A DNA stretch of 64,000 nt from Acuticoccus sediminis (GCF_003258595.1 NZ_QHHQ01000003.1:620001-684000); one strand, 5' to 3'; positions 8,755 to 18,101 are shown, counted from the stretch's first letter. Translations and numbers: made by a program. The notes: generated by a model from the letters alone, not told the origin.

Positions 8755-9703
8755 CATCATCCTCCTTGCAGCTCTCGCCGCGACCTCCGGGGCGGTGATC
8801 CTGATGTACCGGCGCCTCCGGCGGTTCGACGCGTTGCAGAATGCGGCAGCGAAGGAGTTCGCCCGCGCCTCCGAGGCCATCGACCGCGCCCGCGAGGCGA
8901 TGGGGAAGATGGCCGACGACGGCGGCGAGATGGCCGTCACCCTCGCCACCCGCCTCAACGAGGCGCGGATGATGATGAACGACATCGAGGACGCGACCAT
9001 CCGCACCCGCGACGCCTACCTCGAGTTCAAGGTCTTCGAGACGGCGACGCCCCCGGCTCCGGCCGCAGTTCCCGCCCCCCGCCCGGTCGTGATCGAGGCG
9101 AACGCTTCCGCCGCGGGCGAGGAGCCCGCAGCCGAGCCGGCCGAAGCCGGGGCCGAGGAGGAGCCGGTGGCGGCCGGCAAAAGCGTCCCCGCCGCGATCC
9201 GCATCCGTGACGCGGCCCGCGCCCGGATCGCCGCCGCCCGGGAGAAGGCGACGGAGACGCAGGCCGCGAACCGGAACGCCGCGCTCCGCAGCCCGCGCCC
9301 GCTGCAGTCGGTCCCCGGCGCCAGGCCCCGGCCGGCGACCCCGCTCGCCTCCGCCGCCAGCGCCCAGCGCGCCACCGAGGCCGATGCGTCCGCCGTGCGG
9401 CCCGCATCCTTCGGATCGCTTCCGGCAGCCTCGACCGGCCCCGACGCGTCCCCTCTCGCGGCCGCATCCGACACCAGGCGGCCCGCCTCGTCGACGGCAG
9501 CCGAGCGGCCCGCGCCGACCGGGCCGATGATGATGCTGGTCAAGAACAGGGAGGCCCTCGCCAGGGCGAGCGAACCCAAGGCCGACGGCGACGACGAGAC
9601 GACGACGCAGAACAGCCCCGAGTACGAGGCCGCCATGGCCGTCATGAACGGGCGCCAGTTCACCTGGTCCGAGCTCGCCACCGCGGCGCAGCGCAGCGCC
9701 TGA
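8735..9703 (+). CDS. DUF6468-type flagellar-locus membrane protein
   Basis: A protein of 322 residues with one N-terminal membrane helix (about 5-24) followed by a basic stop (Y-R-R-L-R-R-F). A helical, probably coiled-coil region runs from about 30 to 110, and then a long Ala/Pro-rich disordered tail. The helix plus coiled coil matches DUF6468, found between fliM and fliN in alphaproteobacterial motor operons; its role is unknown. GTG 8735 is preceded by AGGAG at good spacing and overlaps the end of fliM by 20 bases. An ATG at 8705 is in frame but lacks a ribosome site. The last 25 residues (Y-E-A-A-M-A-V-M-N-G-R-Q) look ordered again. Confidence 0.72.
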   Translation: MISSAINIILLAALAATSGAVILMYRRLRRFDALQNAAAKEFARASEAIDRAREAMGKMADDGGEMAVTLATRLNEARMMMNDIEDATIRTRDAYLEFKVFETATPPAPAAVPAPRPVVIEANASAAGEEPAAEPAEAGAEEEPVAAGKSVPAAIRIRDAARARIAAAREKATETQAANRNAALRSPRPLQSVPGARPRPATPLASAASAQRATEADASAVRPASFGSLPAASTGPDASPLAAASDTRRPASSTAAERPAPTGPMMMLVKNREALARASEPKADGDDETTTQNSPEYEAAMAVMNGRQFTWSELATAAQRSA

Positions 9704-9814
9704 CCCCCCGCCGAAGCGCGGTGGGCCGCCGGCCCGCCCCCGACGCGACCCGCCTGATCCCGAGGGCTCATCGAGGAGCCCTCTCCGCCATGTTTCCCTT
9801 CAATGAGGACGATG

Positions 9815-10132
9815 ATGTCTGACGGCGAGAGCAAGCCCAACACCCCGAACGCACCGGCCAACGGCTCCCACGAGCCCTCCATCGACACCATCCTGCGCAT
9901 CCCGGTGAACATGCAGGTGGTCCTGGGCTCGGCGACGATGCCGGTGGCCAACCTCATGAAGCTCGGCCGCGGCCAGGTGGTCGCGCTCGACCACCGCGTC
10001 GGCGAGCCGGTCGACATCGTCGTCAACGGCCGCATCATCGCGCGCGGCGAGGTGGTGGTGGTCGACGACGACTCCTCGCGCTTCGGCGTGTCGCTGACCG
10101 AGATCGTCGGCCCGGCCGGCAGCGAGAGGTAG
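9815..10132 (+). CDS. fliN: Flagellar motor switch protein FliN
   Basis: C-ring protein of 105 residues, a single SpoA domain after a short polar N-terminus. Conserved features are I-L-R-I-P-V-N-M-Q-V-V-L-G, L-G-R-G-Q-V-V-A-L-D and V-N-G-R-I-I-A-R-G-E-V-V-V-V-D, the hallmark of FliN. It forms the base of the switch complex with FliM and FliG and helps receive export substrates. Three ATGs lie close together (9803, 9812, 9815). The third is chosen because GAGG sits 6 bases upstream. fliG begins 3 bases after its stop. Confidence 0.92.
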   Translation: MSDGESKPNTPNAPANGSHEPSIDTILRIPVNMQVVLGSATMPVANLMKLGRGQVVALDHRVGEPVDIVVNGRIIARGEVVVVDDDSSRFGVSLTEIVGPAGSER

Positions 10133-10135
10133 CCG

Positions 10136-11179
10136 ATGCCCCCCGAAGCCGCCACCGCACCAGCGCCGCCCGCCCTTCCCAAACGGCAGCTGTCCAACGT
10201 CGAGAAGGTGGCCACCGTCCTCATGACCATGGGCCAGCACGCCGCCGGCGAGGTGATGAAGCACCTCGAGCCGCCGGAGCTGCGCACGGTGACCCATGCG
10301 ATGGCCGAGCTGCGCCCGGTCCCGGTGCACCAGATCGAGGAGCTCGTCGAGGAGTTCATCACCCAGTTCGGGATCGGCACGAACGTCGTCGGCGACACCG
10401 CCACGGTGCAGCGGATGCTGGAAGGCATCCTGCCGCCGGAGCAGATCGCCGACATCATCGCCGAGATGGAAGGGAGGGTGAACCAGTCCATCTGGGACAA
10501 GATGAGCGGCCTGTCGGAAGGCTCGCTGGTGCCGTACCTGCTCAACGAGCACCCGCAGACCGCGGCCCTCGTCCTCACCAAGCTCGCCCCGCCCACCGCG
10601 GCGAAGGTGATGAGCGAGTTCCCGAAGGAGCTGCGCGACTCGGTCGCCCGGCGCATGCTGTCCACCAAGGCCGTCGTCGAGGATGCGCTGAAGATCGTCG
10701 AGAAGGCGCTCTACGAGGACTTCATGGTGAACCTCTCGCTCGCCGGCGGCGGCGACAGCCACGCCAGGATGGCCGACATCATCAACAAGATGGACCGGGA
10801 GCAGATGGAGGGCCTGCTCGACGGCCTCGCCTCGACGCACCCGAAGTCGGCGGAGATCCTGCGCTCGCTGCTCTTCACCTTCGACGACATCATCAAGCTC
10901 GCCCCGAAGGCGCTCACCACGCTGTTCGACAGCATCGACAACACGGACCTCGTGATGGCGCTCAAGGGGACCGACGCGGCCTTCCGCGCGCAGGTGCTCT
11001 CCTGCCTCGCCGCCCGCACGCGGCGCATGGTGGAGCAGGAGCTCGCCTCCGGCGAGGCGGCGACCGCCCGCGAGGTCAACGAGGCCCGGCGCAAGATCAC
11101 CGACCTCGCCCTCGCCATGGGCCAGCGCGGCGAGATCGACCTGTCGACCGGGGACGACGACGGCGGGCTGCTGCAGTAG
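10136..11179 (+). CDS. fliG: Flagellar motor switch protein FliG
   Basis: Rotor protein of 347 residues linking the FliF MS ring to the C ring and taking torque from MotA. The middle armadillo domain carries the diagnostic E-H-P-Q-T-A-A-L-V-L motif near residue 140. The C-terminal torque helix has the expected charged region (D-I-I-K-L-A-P-K-A-L-T-T-L-F near 250, and R-R-M-V-E-Q-E-L near 300). The proline/alanine-rich first 15 residues are an extension before the FliF-binding domain. It follows fliN by 3 bases and is clearly co-transcribed. Confidence 0.95.
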   Translation: MPPEAATAPAPPALPKRQLSNVEKVATVLMTMGQHAAGEVMKHLEPPELRTVTHAMAELRPVPVHQIEELVEEFITQFGIGTNVVGDTATVQRMLEGILPPEQIADIIAEMEGRVNQSIWDKMSGLSEGSLVPYLLNEHPQTAALVLTKLAPPTAAKVMSEFPKELRDSVARRMLSTKAVVEDALKIVEKALYEDFMVNLSLAGGGDSHARMADIINKMDREQMEGLLDGLASTHPKSAEILRSLLFTFDDIIKLAPKALTTLFDSIDNTDLVMALKGTDAAFRAQVLSCLAARTRRMVEQELASGEAATAREVNEARRKITDLALAMGQRGEIDLSTGDDDGGLLQ

Positions 11180-11334
11180 CCCCGCCGCCGGGCCGGCGGA
11201 GCGCCGCACGGGCGGCGATCCGCCCGCGCCCCCGACGCGCCGGCTGCCGCTGAGCGGCCGGCCGCCCTTCCCGCCTCCGGGCCCCCGGCCGCCTCGCGCG
11301 TCCCGGCGATGGAGTTGAGACGTGGAGTGGAGAC

Positions 11335-12426
11335 ATGGCGGACAAGCCCGACAGCTCTGAAAAGACGGAAGAGGCGACCCCGAAGAAGATCGAGGACTCG
11401 CTCAGCAAGGGCCAGACGCCATTCTCGCGCGAGGCGCCCGCCTTCGCCTCGCTCCTCGGCATCCTCACCGTGCTCGGCGTGATGGCGAGCGAGCAGACGC
11501 GGGACCTCGCCGCGGCCCTGTCGCGCCTGATGGACAACGCCTCCAGCTACGACCTCGGGCAGGGCGCGGACGTCACGGCCCTGTTCCTCGACGTCTACAA
11601 GACGGCGGCCGTCTTCACGCTGCCCATCGTCATCCTCCTCGCCGTGTTCGGACTGGCGGCAGGGTTTGCCCAATCCTCGCCCCGCATTGTCGGCGAGCGC
11701 ATCCAGCCGAAGCTGGAGCGGATCTCCATCAATGCGGGCCTGAAACGCATCTTCGGGAGCCAGGGCGTCGTGGAATTTCTCCGCTCACTGTTCAAATTCG
11801 CGGTGATCGGGACCATCGCCGCGCTCCTTTTGCGCAACGAGGTTCCGACGGTGATCCGTGCCGTCTTCGTGGACCCGACGCTCCTCCCCAAGCAGATCCT
11901 GACGATCGCCATCCGCCTCCTCTCCACGATCTGCGCGGCGACCATCATTCTCGTCGCGGCCGATCTGACCTGGACGCGCATGAAGTGGCGGCGCGACCTG
12001 CGCATGACCCGGCGCGAGGTGAAGGACGAGCTGAAACAGTCGGAAGGCGACCCGATCCTGAAGGCCCGCATGCGATCGGCGCAGAAGGACCGTTCGCGCC
12101 GGCGCATGCTGACCGCGGTCCCCCAGTCGACGGTCGTCATCGCCAACCCCACCCACTACGCGGTCGCCCTCGCCTACGAGCGTGCCGTCGGCGGCGCGCC
12201 GAAGGTCGTCGCCAAGGGCGTCGACGCTGTGGCGCTCAGGATCCGCGAGCTCGCCGAGGGTGCCGAGGTGCCGGTGGTGGAGAACCCGCCCCTCGCCCGC
12301 GCCCTCTACTACGCGGTGGAGGTCGACCGGTTCATCCCCGAGGATTTCTATCGCGCGGTCGCGCAGGTGCTCTACTTCGTCTACTCCAAGGACGAAGAGG
12401 CCGCGAAGTCGCGGCCCGCCTTCTGA
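11335..12426 (+). CDS. flhB: Flagellar type III export protein FlhB
   Basis: Export-gate component and substrate-specificity switch, 363 residues. It begins with the usual polar leader (S-E-K-T-E-E-A-T-P-K-K). Four membrane helices lie within about 35-215, and the cytoplasmic domain carries the autocleavage motif N-P-T-H-Y at residues 271-275, cut between Asn and Pro. In other bacteria cleavage and interaction with FliK switch export from rod/hook to filament proteins; fliK is present at 33.6 kb. A 155-base GC-rich gap separates it from fliG. Confidence 0.95.
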   Translation: MADKPDSSEKTEEATPKKIEDSLSKGQTPFSREAPAFASLLGILTVLGVMASEQTRDLAAALSRLMDNASSYDLGQGADVTALFLDVYKTAAVFTLPIVILLAVFGLAAGFAQSSPRIVGERIQPKLERISINAGLKRIFGSQGVVEFLRSLFKFAVIGTIAALLLRNEVPTVIRAVFVDPTLLPKQILTIAIRLLSTICAATIILVAADLTWTRMKWRRDLRMTRREVKDELKQSEGDPILKARMRSAQKDRSRRRMLTAVPQSTVVIANPTHYAVALAYERAVGGAPKVVAKGVDAVALRIRELAEGAEVPVVENPPLARALYYAVEVDRFIPEDFYRAVAQVLYFVYSKDEEAAKSRPAF

Positions 12427-12476
12427 AGTCCTGCCGCCCCGCCGGTGGCGGGAGACGACGAGTGGGAGCGGGCGCC

Positions 12477-13037
12477 ATGAGCGCGACGTCGAACAAGGAA
12501 CGGATGCTCGCCGGCGAGCTCTACCTCGCCAGCGACCTGGAACTGGTGGCCGACTACGAGGCGGCGCAGACCCTCGTCGATGCGCTGAACGCCACCGTCG
12601 CGAGCGACACCGCCGCGCTGCGGGCGGTGCTGGGGCGCCTCCTCGGTCACCTCGGGGAGGACGCCGTGGTCCGGCCGAGCTTCCGCTGCGACTATGGCTT
12701 CAACATCGCCATCGGCGCGCGCACCTTCGTCAACTACGACTGCGTGTTCCTCGACTGCGCCGCGATCACCCTCGGCGCGGACGTGCAGGTCGCGCCCGGC
12801 GTGCACCTCTATACCGCGACCCACCCTCTCGACGCGGCCACCCGCCGCAGCGGTCTGGAGGCGGCACACCCGATCGTCATCGGCGACGGCGCCTGGCTCG
12901 GCGGGCGCGTCGTGGTCTGTCCCGGCGTCACGATCGGCGAGAACACGGTGGTCGCGGCGGGCAGCGTCGTCACCAGGGACCTTCCCGCCGGCGTCCTCGC
13001 CGCCGGAAGCCCGTGCCGCGTGGTCCGCACGCTCTAG
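12477..13037 (+). CDS. Sugar O-acetyltransferase, Maa/NodL-type left-handed beta-helix
   Basis: Hexapeptide-repeat acetyltransferase of 186 residues. The N-terminal Mac domain (K-E-R-M-L-A-G-E-L-Y at 7-16) is followed by a left-handed beta helix with I-G-A-R-T-F-V-N-Y-D and I-G-D-G-A-W-L-G-G-R-V. The catalytic His lies in Y-T-A-T-H-P-L-D. Such enzymes move acetyl from acetyl-CoA to a sugar hydroxyl (maltose, galactoside or Nod-factor acetyltransferases). GGGAG lies 9 bases before ATG 12477. It starts 50 bases after flhB and 258 bases before flgB, on the same strand inside the flagellar block. A role in modifying a filament glycan is tempting but is inference from position only. Confidence 0.88.
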   Translation: MSATSNKERMLAGELYLASDLELVADYEAAQTLVDALNATVASDTAALRAVLGRLLGHLGEDAVVRPSFRCDYGFNIAIGARTFVNYDCVFLDCAAITLGADVQVAPGVHLYTATHPLDAATRRSGLEAAHPIVIGDGAWLGGRVVVCPGVTIGENTVVAAGSVVTRDLPAGVLAAGSPCRVVRTL

Positions 13038-13295
13038 CGCTTCCCGGCTCCGCCCTGGCGGGAGCGAAACTCGGCCTCGGCCCGGCCGGCCCGCCACCGC
13101 GGCGCCGTTGCGGGACAGTCGCCCTGCCGCAGCCCGGCATCGCGCGTGCCGTCCAATGGTGGCGGCATAGGTGATTGTTCGCCGGGACGCTTTTTGCCCG
13201 GTCACGGCATAGCTGTTAGCGCCGCGCCAGCCCCGCACAAGACGCTCCGCCTACGGTGGCCCCGTTCGAAGACGGATGGAGCGTCGAATCCGACC

Positions 13296-13715
13296 ATGAC
13301 CGTTGGAGCCATTCCACAAACATCAGCGGCCGTCGGCCCGCTCCACGTGATGGAGCTCGCCGGCCGCAGGGCCGACTGGGCCGCCACCCGGCAAGCCGCG
13401 ATCGCGGGCAACATCGCGAACGCCAACACACCCGGCTACAAGGCGCGCGACATCGCCGCCTTCTCCGCCGACGGCGACAGGACCCACCTGCAGATGGTGG
13501 CGACCCGCGCCAACCACCTGACCCTCTCGCCCGGACGCCTCACCGGCGGCAGCCTCACACGCAAGGAAGGCTGGGACATGAAGCACTCGGCCAACAACGT
13601 GTCGCTGGACGAGCAGCTCATGAAGGCGGACGAGACCGCGCGCGAGCACCAGCTCTCGCTCCAGGTGATGGGCACCTTTCACCGCATGCTCCTCACCTCG
13701 GTGAGCTTCCGATGA
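13296..13715 (+). CDS. flgB: Flagellar basal-body rod protein FlgB
   Basis: Proximal rod protein of 139 residues, near family length. The rod motif [21 protein letters not shown] lies at about 35-55. The C-terminus (V-S-L-D-E-Q-L-M-K, then [10 protein letters not shown]) matches FlgB. ATG 13296 is chosen; an upstream in-frame ATG at 13146 adds a non-homologous arginine-rich stretch, and a later ATG at 13353 would cut into the domain. It heads the closely packed flgB-flgC-fliE-flgG-flgA-flgI-motE-flgH-fliL-fliP run. Confidence 0.88.
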   Translation: MTVGAIPQTSAAVGPLHVMELAGRRADWAATRQAAIAGNIANANTPGYKARDIAAFSADGDRTHLQMVATRANHLTLSPGRLTGGSLTRKEGWDMKHSANNVSLDEQLMKADETAREHQLSLQVMGTFHRMLLTSVSFR

Positions 13716-14140
13716 GCGGTGCCGATCCACTGGCCATGGTGTCCCGCCTGTCGGGCGCCGGCCTCGAGGCGCAGTCCTACCGCCTGCGCGTCGTGTCGGA
13801 GAACATCGCCAACGCGCAGTCGACCGGGGGAACGCCCGGCGCCGACCCCTACCAGCGCAAGACCATCGTCTTCGGCGCCGAGCTCGACCGCGAGATCGGC
13901 GCCCTGTCGGTGCGCGTCAAGAACACCGCGCTCGACGATGCCCCCTTCATCGTCGAGCACGACCCCGGCCACCCGGCGGCGGACGCGGACGGCAACGTGA
14001 AGATGCCGAACGTGAACCTGCTCACCGAAATGGCGGACATGCGCGAGGCCAACCTCTCCTACGAGGCGAACCTCCAGATGATGAAGCGTGCCCGCTCGAT
14101 GATCGCGCAAACCATTGACCTCCTGAGGAGCGGCTCATGA
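13712..14140 (+). CDS. flgC: Flagellar basal-body rod protein FlgC
   Basis: Rod protein of 142 residues. S-G-L-type opening ([13 protein letters not shown]), then [11 protein letters not shown] and P-Y-Q-R-K, are the FlgC signature. The C-terminal [20 protein letters not shown] repeats the rod heptads. Its ATG overlaps the flgB stop (ATGA), and its own stop overlaps the fliE start in the same way, so the three are translationally coupled. Confidence 0.93.
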   Translation: MSGADPLAMVSRLSGAGLEAQSYRLRVVSENIANAQSTGGTPGADPYQRKTIVFGAELDREIGALSVRVKNTALDDAPFIVEHDPGHPAADADGNVKMPNVNLLTEMADMREANLSYEANLQMMKRARSMIAQTIDLLRSGS

Positions 14141-14430
14141 TGAACGTCTCCCCCATCGGCGCCGGCGAATCGATCCGCCAGGTCGATCCGGTCGGCTCCG
14201 CCGCCACCGTCGGCGACAACTTCGAGGCGATGTTCGCCAAGATCGCCGCCAACGCGCGCGATGCGATGCGCACCGGCGAGGCGGCGGCGATCTCGGGCGT
14301 CGCCGGCGACACCTCGGTGCAGAGCGTCGTGCAGAGCCTGATGACGGCGGAGGAGCAGCTCCGCGCCGCCGTCGCCGTGCGCGACCGTGTCGTCGCCGCC
14401 TACCAGGAAATCGCGCGGATGCAGATCTAG
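14137..14430 (+). CDS. fliE: Flagellar hook-basal body protein FliE
   Basis: Small protein of 97 residues that links the MS ring to the rod. The C-terminal half ([24 protein letters not shown] plus Y-Q-E-I-A-R-M-Q-I) is the conserved FliE helix. The N-terminal half is less conserved, as usual. The start overlaps the flgC stop (ATGATG). An 84-base spacer precedes flgG. Confidence 0.92.
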   Translation: MMNVSPIGAGESIRQVDPVGSAATVGDNFEAMFAKIAANARDAMRTGEAAAISGVAGDTSVQSVVQSLMTAEEQLRAAVAVRDRVVAAYQEIARMQI

Positions 14431-14514
14431 GCCGACGGCCGGAGGCTGCCCTCGACCCGCCGGGCCAGCCGGCGGGCCAATCCCCATTCGCCACGCAATC
14501 GAAGGAGCGCCGCC

Positions 14515-15303
14515 ATGAAGGCTCTCGCCATTGCCGCCACGGGCATGAGCGCACAGCAGACGAACCTCGAGGTGATCGCCAACAACGTGGCGAACATCAA
14601 CACGACCGGCTTCAAGCGCTCGCGCGCCGAGTTCGCGGACCTGCTCTACCAGACCGACCGCGCCCAGGGCGTGCCCAACCGGGGCGGCGAGCTGCCGGTG
14701 CCGGAAGGCACCCGTATCGGCCTCGGCGTGCGCACCGTCGCGGTGCGCAACCTCCACGAACAGGGTCCGCTGAAGGGCACGAACAACCCGCTCGACCTCG
14801 CCATCAACGGTCGCGGCTGGTTCCAGATCATCGGCCCCAACGGCGAGACGCTCTACACCCGCGCCGGCAGCTTCAATCTCGGCCCCAACGGCGAGATCGT
14901 CACCCTGGACGGCTACCTGGTCGACCCCGGCTTCAACGTGCCGATCGACGCGACGGAGATCGTCGTCAACCAGTCGGGCGAGGTGTACGCCAAGTTCGCG
15001 GGCGTCACCGCGACGCAGCAGCTCGGCCAGATCAGCCTCGCCGTCTTCCCCAACGACGCCGGCCTCGAGGCGCTGGGAGACAACCTCTTCCGCGAGACGC
15101 CCGCGTCCGGACAGGCGACCCTCGGCTTTCCCGGTGACACCAACTTCGGCACCCTGCAGCAGGGCTATCTCGAGGACTCCAACGTCGACCCGGTGAAGGA
15201 GATCACCGAGCTCATCTCCGCCCAGCGCGCCTACGAGATGAACTCCAAGGTGATCCAGACGGCCGACGACATGGCGGGCACCGTCTCGAAGGGTATCCGC
15301 TGA
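14515..15303 (+). CDS. flgG: Flagellar distal rod protein FlgG
   Basis: Distal rod protein of 262 residues, the standard length. It starts [15 protein letters not shown], then [18 protein letters not shown], and ends with the [12 protein letters not shown] rod motif and [17 protein letters not shown], all diagnostic of FlgG. AAGGAG lies 7 bases upstream of ATG 14515. Its last base is the first base of the flgA start codon. Confidence 0.95.
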   Translation: MKALAIAATGMSAQQTNLEVIANNVANINTTGFKRSRAEFADLLYQTDRAQGVPNRGGELPVPEGTRIGLGVRTVAVRNLHEQGPLKGTNNPLDLAINGRGWFQIIGPNGETLYTRAGSFNLGPNGEIVTLDGYLVDPGFNVPIDATEIVVNQSGEVYAKFAGVTATQQLGQISLAVFPNDAGLEALGDNLFRETPASGQATLGFPGDTNFGTLQQGYLEDSNVDPVKEITELISAQRAYEMNSKVIQTADDMAGTVSKGIR

Positions 15304-15782
15304 TGGTCGCGGCGCGGGCGTTCCACCCGATGTGCGGCGCCGCTTTGGCGCTCGCCCTCGCCGCGGCTCCGGCGGCCGCCGTCGACCAGTCCGGCGGCCT
15401 GCTGCCGGTCCCGGCGGAGACCATCAACCGAGGCGACACCGTCTCGGCGGATATGCTGACCGAGCGGCATTTCTACTACGACCCGAACCGGCCGCTGGCC
15501 GTCCTCACCGATCCTTCCCGCGCGATCGGCCGGGAGGCGCGGCGCACGCTGCCCGCCGGCAAGCCGATCCCGCTCAACGCCTTCCAGACGTCGAGGGTCG
15601 TCTTCCGGGGCAAGCCGACGCAGGCGCGCTTCCGGATGGGCAACCTGACGATCACGACGACCGTGCTGCCACAGGCGGACGGCGGGGTGGGCGACATCGT
15701 CCAGGCGCGCAACCTCGACTCCAACCGGATGGTCTCGGGCATCGTCGGGATGGACGGCGCGATCGAGGTGTCGGCCCCATGA
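15303..15782 (+). CDS. flgA: Flagellar P-ring assembly chaperone FlgA
   Basis: Periplasmic chaperone of 159 residues needed for P-ring (FlgI) assembly. A signal peptide is visible (about 1-26: hydrophobic Ala/Leu stretch ending A-P-A-A-A-V). The SAF-like domain follows, with I-N-R-G-D-T-V-S-A-D-M-L-T-E-R and the late G-D-I-V-Q-A-R-N-L-D-S-N-R segment. It overlaps flgG by one base (TGATG) and overlaps flgI by 4 bases at its end, so chaperone and client are coupled. Confidence 0.9.
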   Translation: MVAARAFHPMCGAALALALAAAPAAAVDQSGGLLPVPAETINRGDTVSADMLTERHFYYDPNRPLAVLTDPSRAIGREARRTLPAGKPIPLNAFQTSRVVFRGKPTQARFRMGNLTITTTVLPQADGGVGDIVQARNLDSNRMVSGIVGMDGAIEVSAP

Positions 15783-16894
15783 CGCGCCTCCTCACGATCA
15801 CGGTCGCGGCGCTGTCGCTCCTCCTCACCGCCGGGGCTCCCGGCGGGCCGGACGGATCGCGCATCAAGGACATCACCACCGTCCAGGGCGTGCGCGACAA
15901 CCAGCTCATCGGCTACGGCCTCGTCATCGGCCTGCAGGGGACCGGCGACACGCTGCGCAACGCGCCCTTCACCGAGCAGGCGCTGAAGTCGATGCTGGAC
16001 CGGATGGGCGTCGCCGTGCGCGGCGTTCCGCTGCGCGCCCAGAACGTCGCCGCCGTCACGGTGACGGCGACGCTGCCGCCCTTCGTCGGCGTCGGCTCGC
16101 GCATCGACGTTGCGGTCTCCTCCATCGGTGACGCGACCTCGCTGCGCGGCGGCACGCTGGTGGTGACCCCGCTGACCGGCGGCGACGGCCAGGTCTACGC
16201 CGTGGCGCAGGGCCAGGTGCAGACCTCCGGCGTCAACGTCCAGGGCCAGGCGGCGACCCTCACCGAGGGCGTCGCGACCGCCGGCCGCGTCCCCAACGGG
16301 GCGCTGGTGGAGCGCAAGGTGCCGGGCACCCTCGTCGGGATCGACAAGCTGGTGCTGGAGCTCAACAACCCGGACTACCGCACGGCGGCCAAGATCGCCG
16401 ACGCCATCAACGCGTACACCGAGCGGCGCTGGGGCAGCCGGATCGCCGCGGAGCGCGACCTGCGCACCGTCGTCCTCAACAAGCCAAAGTCCGTCGGCGC
16501 GACGCGCTTCCTCGCCGAGATCGGCCAGCTCACGGTGGAGACCGACGCCCCGGCCCGCGTCGTCGTCGACCAGGCGACCGGCACCGTCGTCATCGGCGCC
16601 AACGTGCGCGTGTCCACCGTCGCCCTCGCGCACGGCAACCTGACGCTGCGCGTCGCCGAGTCGCCCACGGTCGTCCAGCCCGATCCGTTCTCCTACGGCG
16701 TGACCGCGGTCGAGCCGAACACCTTCGTCTCCGCCGAGGAGGCCGGCGGCAAGATCGCCATCGTCGACGGCACCGACCTCCAGACCCTCGTCCACGGCCT
16801 CAACACCATCGGTCTGAAGCCGTCGGACATCATCTCGATCCTTCAAACCATCAAGACCGCAGGCGCCCTTCAAGCGGAGCTGATCGTCCAATGA
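15779..16894 (+). CDS. flgI: Flagellar P-ring protein FlgI
   Basis: P-ring protein of 371 residues embedded in the peptidoglycan layer. It has a signal peptide (about 1-20), then S-R-I-K-D-I-T-T-V-Q-G-V-R-D-N-Q-L-I-G-Y-G, the conserved FlgI opening. G-L-Q-G-T-G-D near residue 52 and the closing L-N-T-I-G-L-K-P-S-D-I-I-S-I-L-Q are equally typical. The start overlaps flgA and the stop overlaps motE (ATGA). The full family length is intact. Confidence 0.95.
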   Translation: MTRLLTITVAALSLLLTAGAPGGPDGSRIKDITTVQGVRDNQLIGYGLVIGLQGTGDTLRNAPFTEQALKSMLDRMGVAVRGVPLRAQNVAAVTVTATLPPFVGVGSRIDVAVSSIGDATSLRGGTLVVTPLTGGDGQVYAVAQGQVQTSGVNVQGQAATLTEGVATAGRVPNGALVERKVPGTLVGIDKLVLELNNPDYRTAAKIADAINAYTERRWGSRIAAERDLRTVVLNKPKSVGATRFLAEIGQLTVETDAPARVVVDQATGTVVIGANVRVSTVALAHGNLTLRVAESPTVVQPDPFSYGVTAVEPNTFVSAEEAGGKIAIVDGTDLQTLVHGLNTIGLKPSDIISILQTIKTAGALQAELIVQ

Positions 16895-17394
16895 CCCATC
16901 ACCTGACCCACTCCGCCAGTGCGGTGGCGCTCGCGATCGCCCTCCTCGCCGCGCCGTTCGCCCTGGCGCCCGCCGCCGACGCCGAGGAGAGCTCGGCCGC
17001 CGAGGCCTACTGCCGGAACCTCGCCGACGAGGCCGGCGACGTGCGCTTCGCCCGCAAGCTCGCCCGCCTCCAGGAGGCCGAGCAGCAGGTCAACGCCCGC
17101 CTCCAGGCCCTCGAGGCCAAGCGACAGGAATACGAGGACTGGCTGACCCGGCGCGAGAAGTTCCTGAAGCTCGCCGAACAGAACCTCGTCGCCATCTACG
17201 CCGGCATGCGGCCGGACGCCGCCTCCCAGCAGCTCGCCGCCATGAACGAGCTGCAGGCGGCGGCGGTGATCGCAAAGGTCTCGCCCCGCACGGCGAGCGC
17301 GATCCTGAACGAGATGGACACCAAGAAGGCGGCCCGGATCGCCGCCATCATGGCCGGCCTGTCGCGCGACGACCTCAACGGGATGCCATCGTGA
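16891..17394 (+). CDS. motE: MotE-family periplasmic motor chaperone
   Basis: Exported protein of 167 residues with a signal peptide (about 1-31, ending A-D-A). A charged coiled coil runs from about 50 to 100, and the C-terminal MgtE_N-like segment reads A-V-I-A-K-V-S-P-R-T-A-S-A-I-L-N-E-M-D. In Sinorhizobium MotE is a chaperone for the periplasmic motor protein MotC, and motC is present at 31 kb. One cysteine (Cys41 in A-Y-C-R-N) could support the disulfide dimer reported for MotE. It overlaps both flgI and flgH by 4 bases. Confidence 0.85.
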   Translation: MTHHLTHSASAVALAIALLAAPFALAPAADAEESSAAEAYCRNLADEAGDVRFARKLARLQEAEQQVNARLQALEAKRQEYEDWLTRREKFLKLAEQNLVAIYAGMRPDAASQQLAAMNELQAAAVIAKVSPRTASAILNEMDTKKAARIAAIMAGLSRDDLNGMPS

Positions 17395-18101
17395 GACGCG
17401 TCCTCATGTTCGGCACGACGGCGTTCGTGCTGGCGGGATGCGCCGACGGCACTCCGCTGGTCAAACCCGAGCTGTCGCCGGTCGGCACGGGCCTCGTCGC
17501 CGAGCGGATGCCGATGGCGGCTGCGGTCGAGGTGGCCGCGCTCGGCGACCCGACCTCGCTCTACGGCCGGCGGACGCGCGAGCTCCTCACCGACGTGCGC
17601 GCCAGCAACGTGGGCGACACGCTGACCGTCATGATCCAGCTCGACGACAAGGCCGAATTCGACAACGAGTCCGAGCGCAAGCGCAAGTCCGACGCCAATC
17701 TCGACTTCGGCCTCAACGTCTCCGGCCGCGGCTTCGACGGACCGGAAGGGTCGGCCGAGGGTGCTCTCACCGGCAACGTCGGCTCGACCTCCAACTACAA
17801 GGGCACCGGCACCATCGACCGCTCCGAGAAGCTGCGGCTTCGCGTGGCGGCGGTGGTGAAGGAGGTGCTGCCCAACGGCAACCTCTTCATCACAGGCAGC
17901 CAGGAGATCCGCGTCAACGACGAGATGCGCGTCCTCACCGTCGCCGGGATCGTCAACCCGCTCGACGTGAACCGCCTCAACACCGTCGACTACGAACGCA
18001 TCGCCGAGGCGCGCATCTCCTACGGCGGCCGGGGCCGGCAGAGCGAGATCCAATCCCCGAACTGGGGCCAGCAGATCTACGACAGGGTGGTACCGTTCTG
18101 A
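17391..18101 (+). CDS. flgH: Flagellar L-ring lipoprotein FlgH
   Basis: Outer-membrane L-ring lipoprotein of 236 residues. A type II signal with lipobox V-L-A-G-C places the lipidated Cys at residue 17. Diagnostic segments are S-L-Y-G-R-R, A-S-N-V-G-D-T-L-T-V, G-T-G-T-I-D-R-S-E-K-L-R and G-S-Q-E-I-R-V-N-D-E. It starts with GTG, which overlaps the motE stop (GTGA), and its last base is the first base of the fliL ATG. Confidence 0.94.
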   Translation: MRRVLMFGTTAFVLAGCADGTPLVKPELSPVGTGLVAERMPMAAAVEVAALGDPTSLYGRRTRELLTDVRASNVGDTLTVMIQLDDKAEFDNESERKRKSDANLDFGLNVSGRGFDGPEGSAEGALTGNVGSTSNYKGTGTIDRSEKLRLRVAAVVKEVLPNGNLFITGSQEIRVNDEMRVLTVAGIVNPLDVNRLNTVDYERIAEARISYGGRGRQSEIQSPNWGQQIYDRVVPF

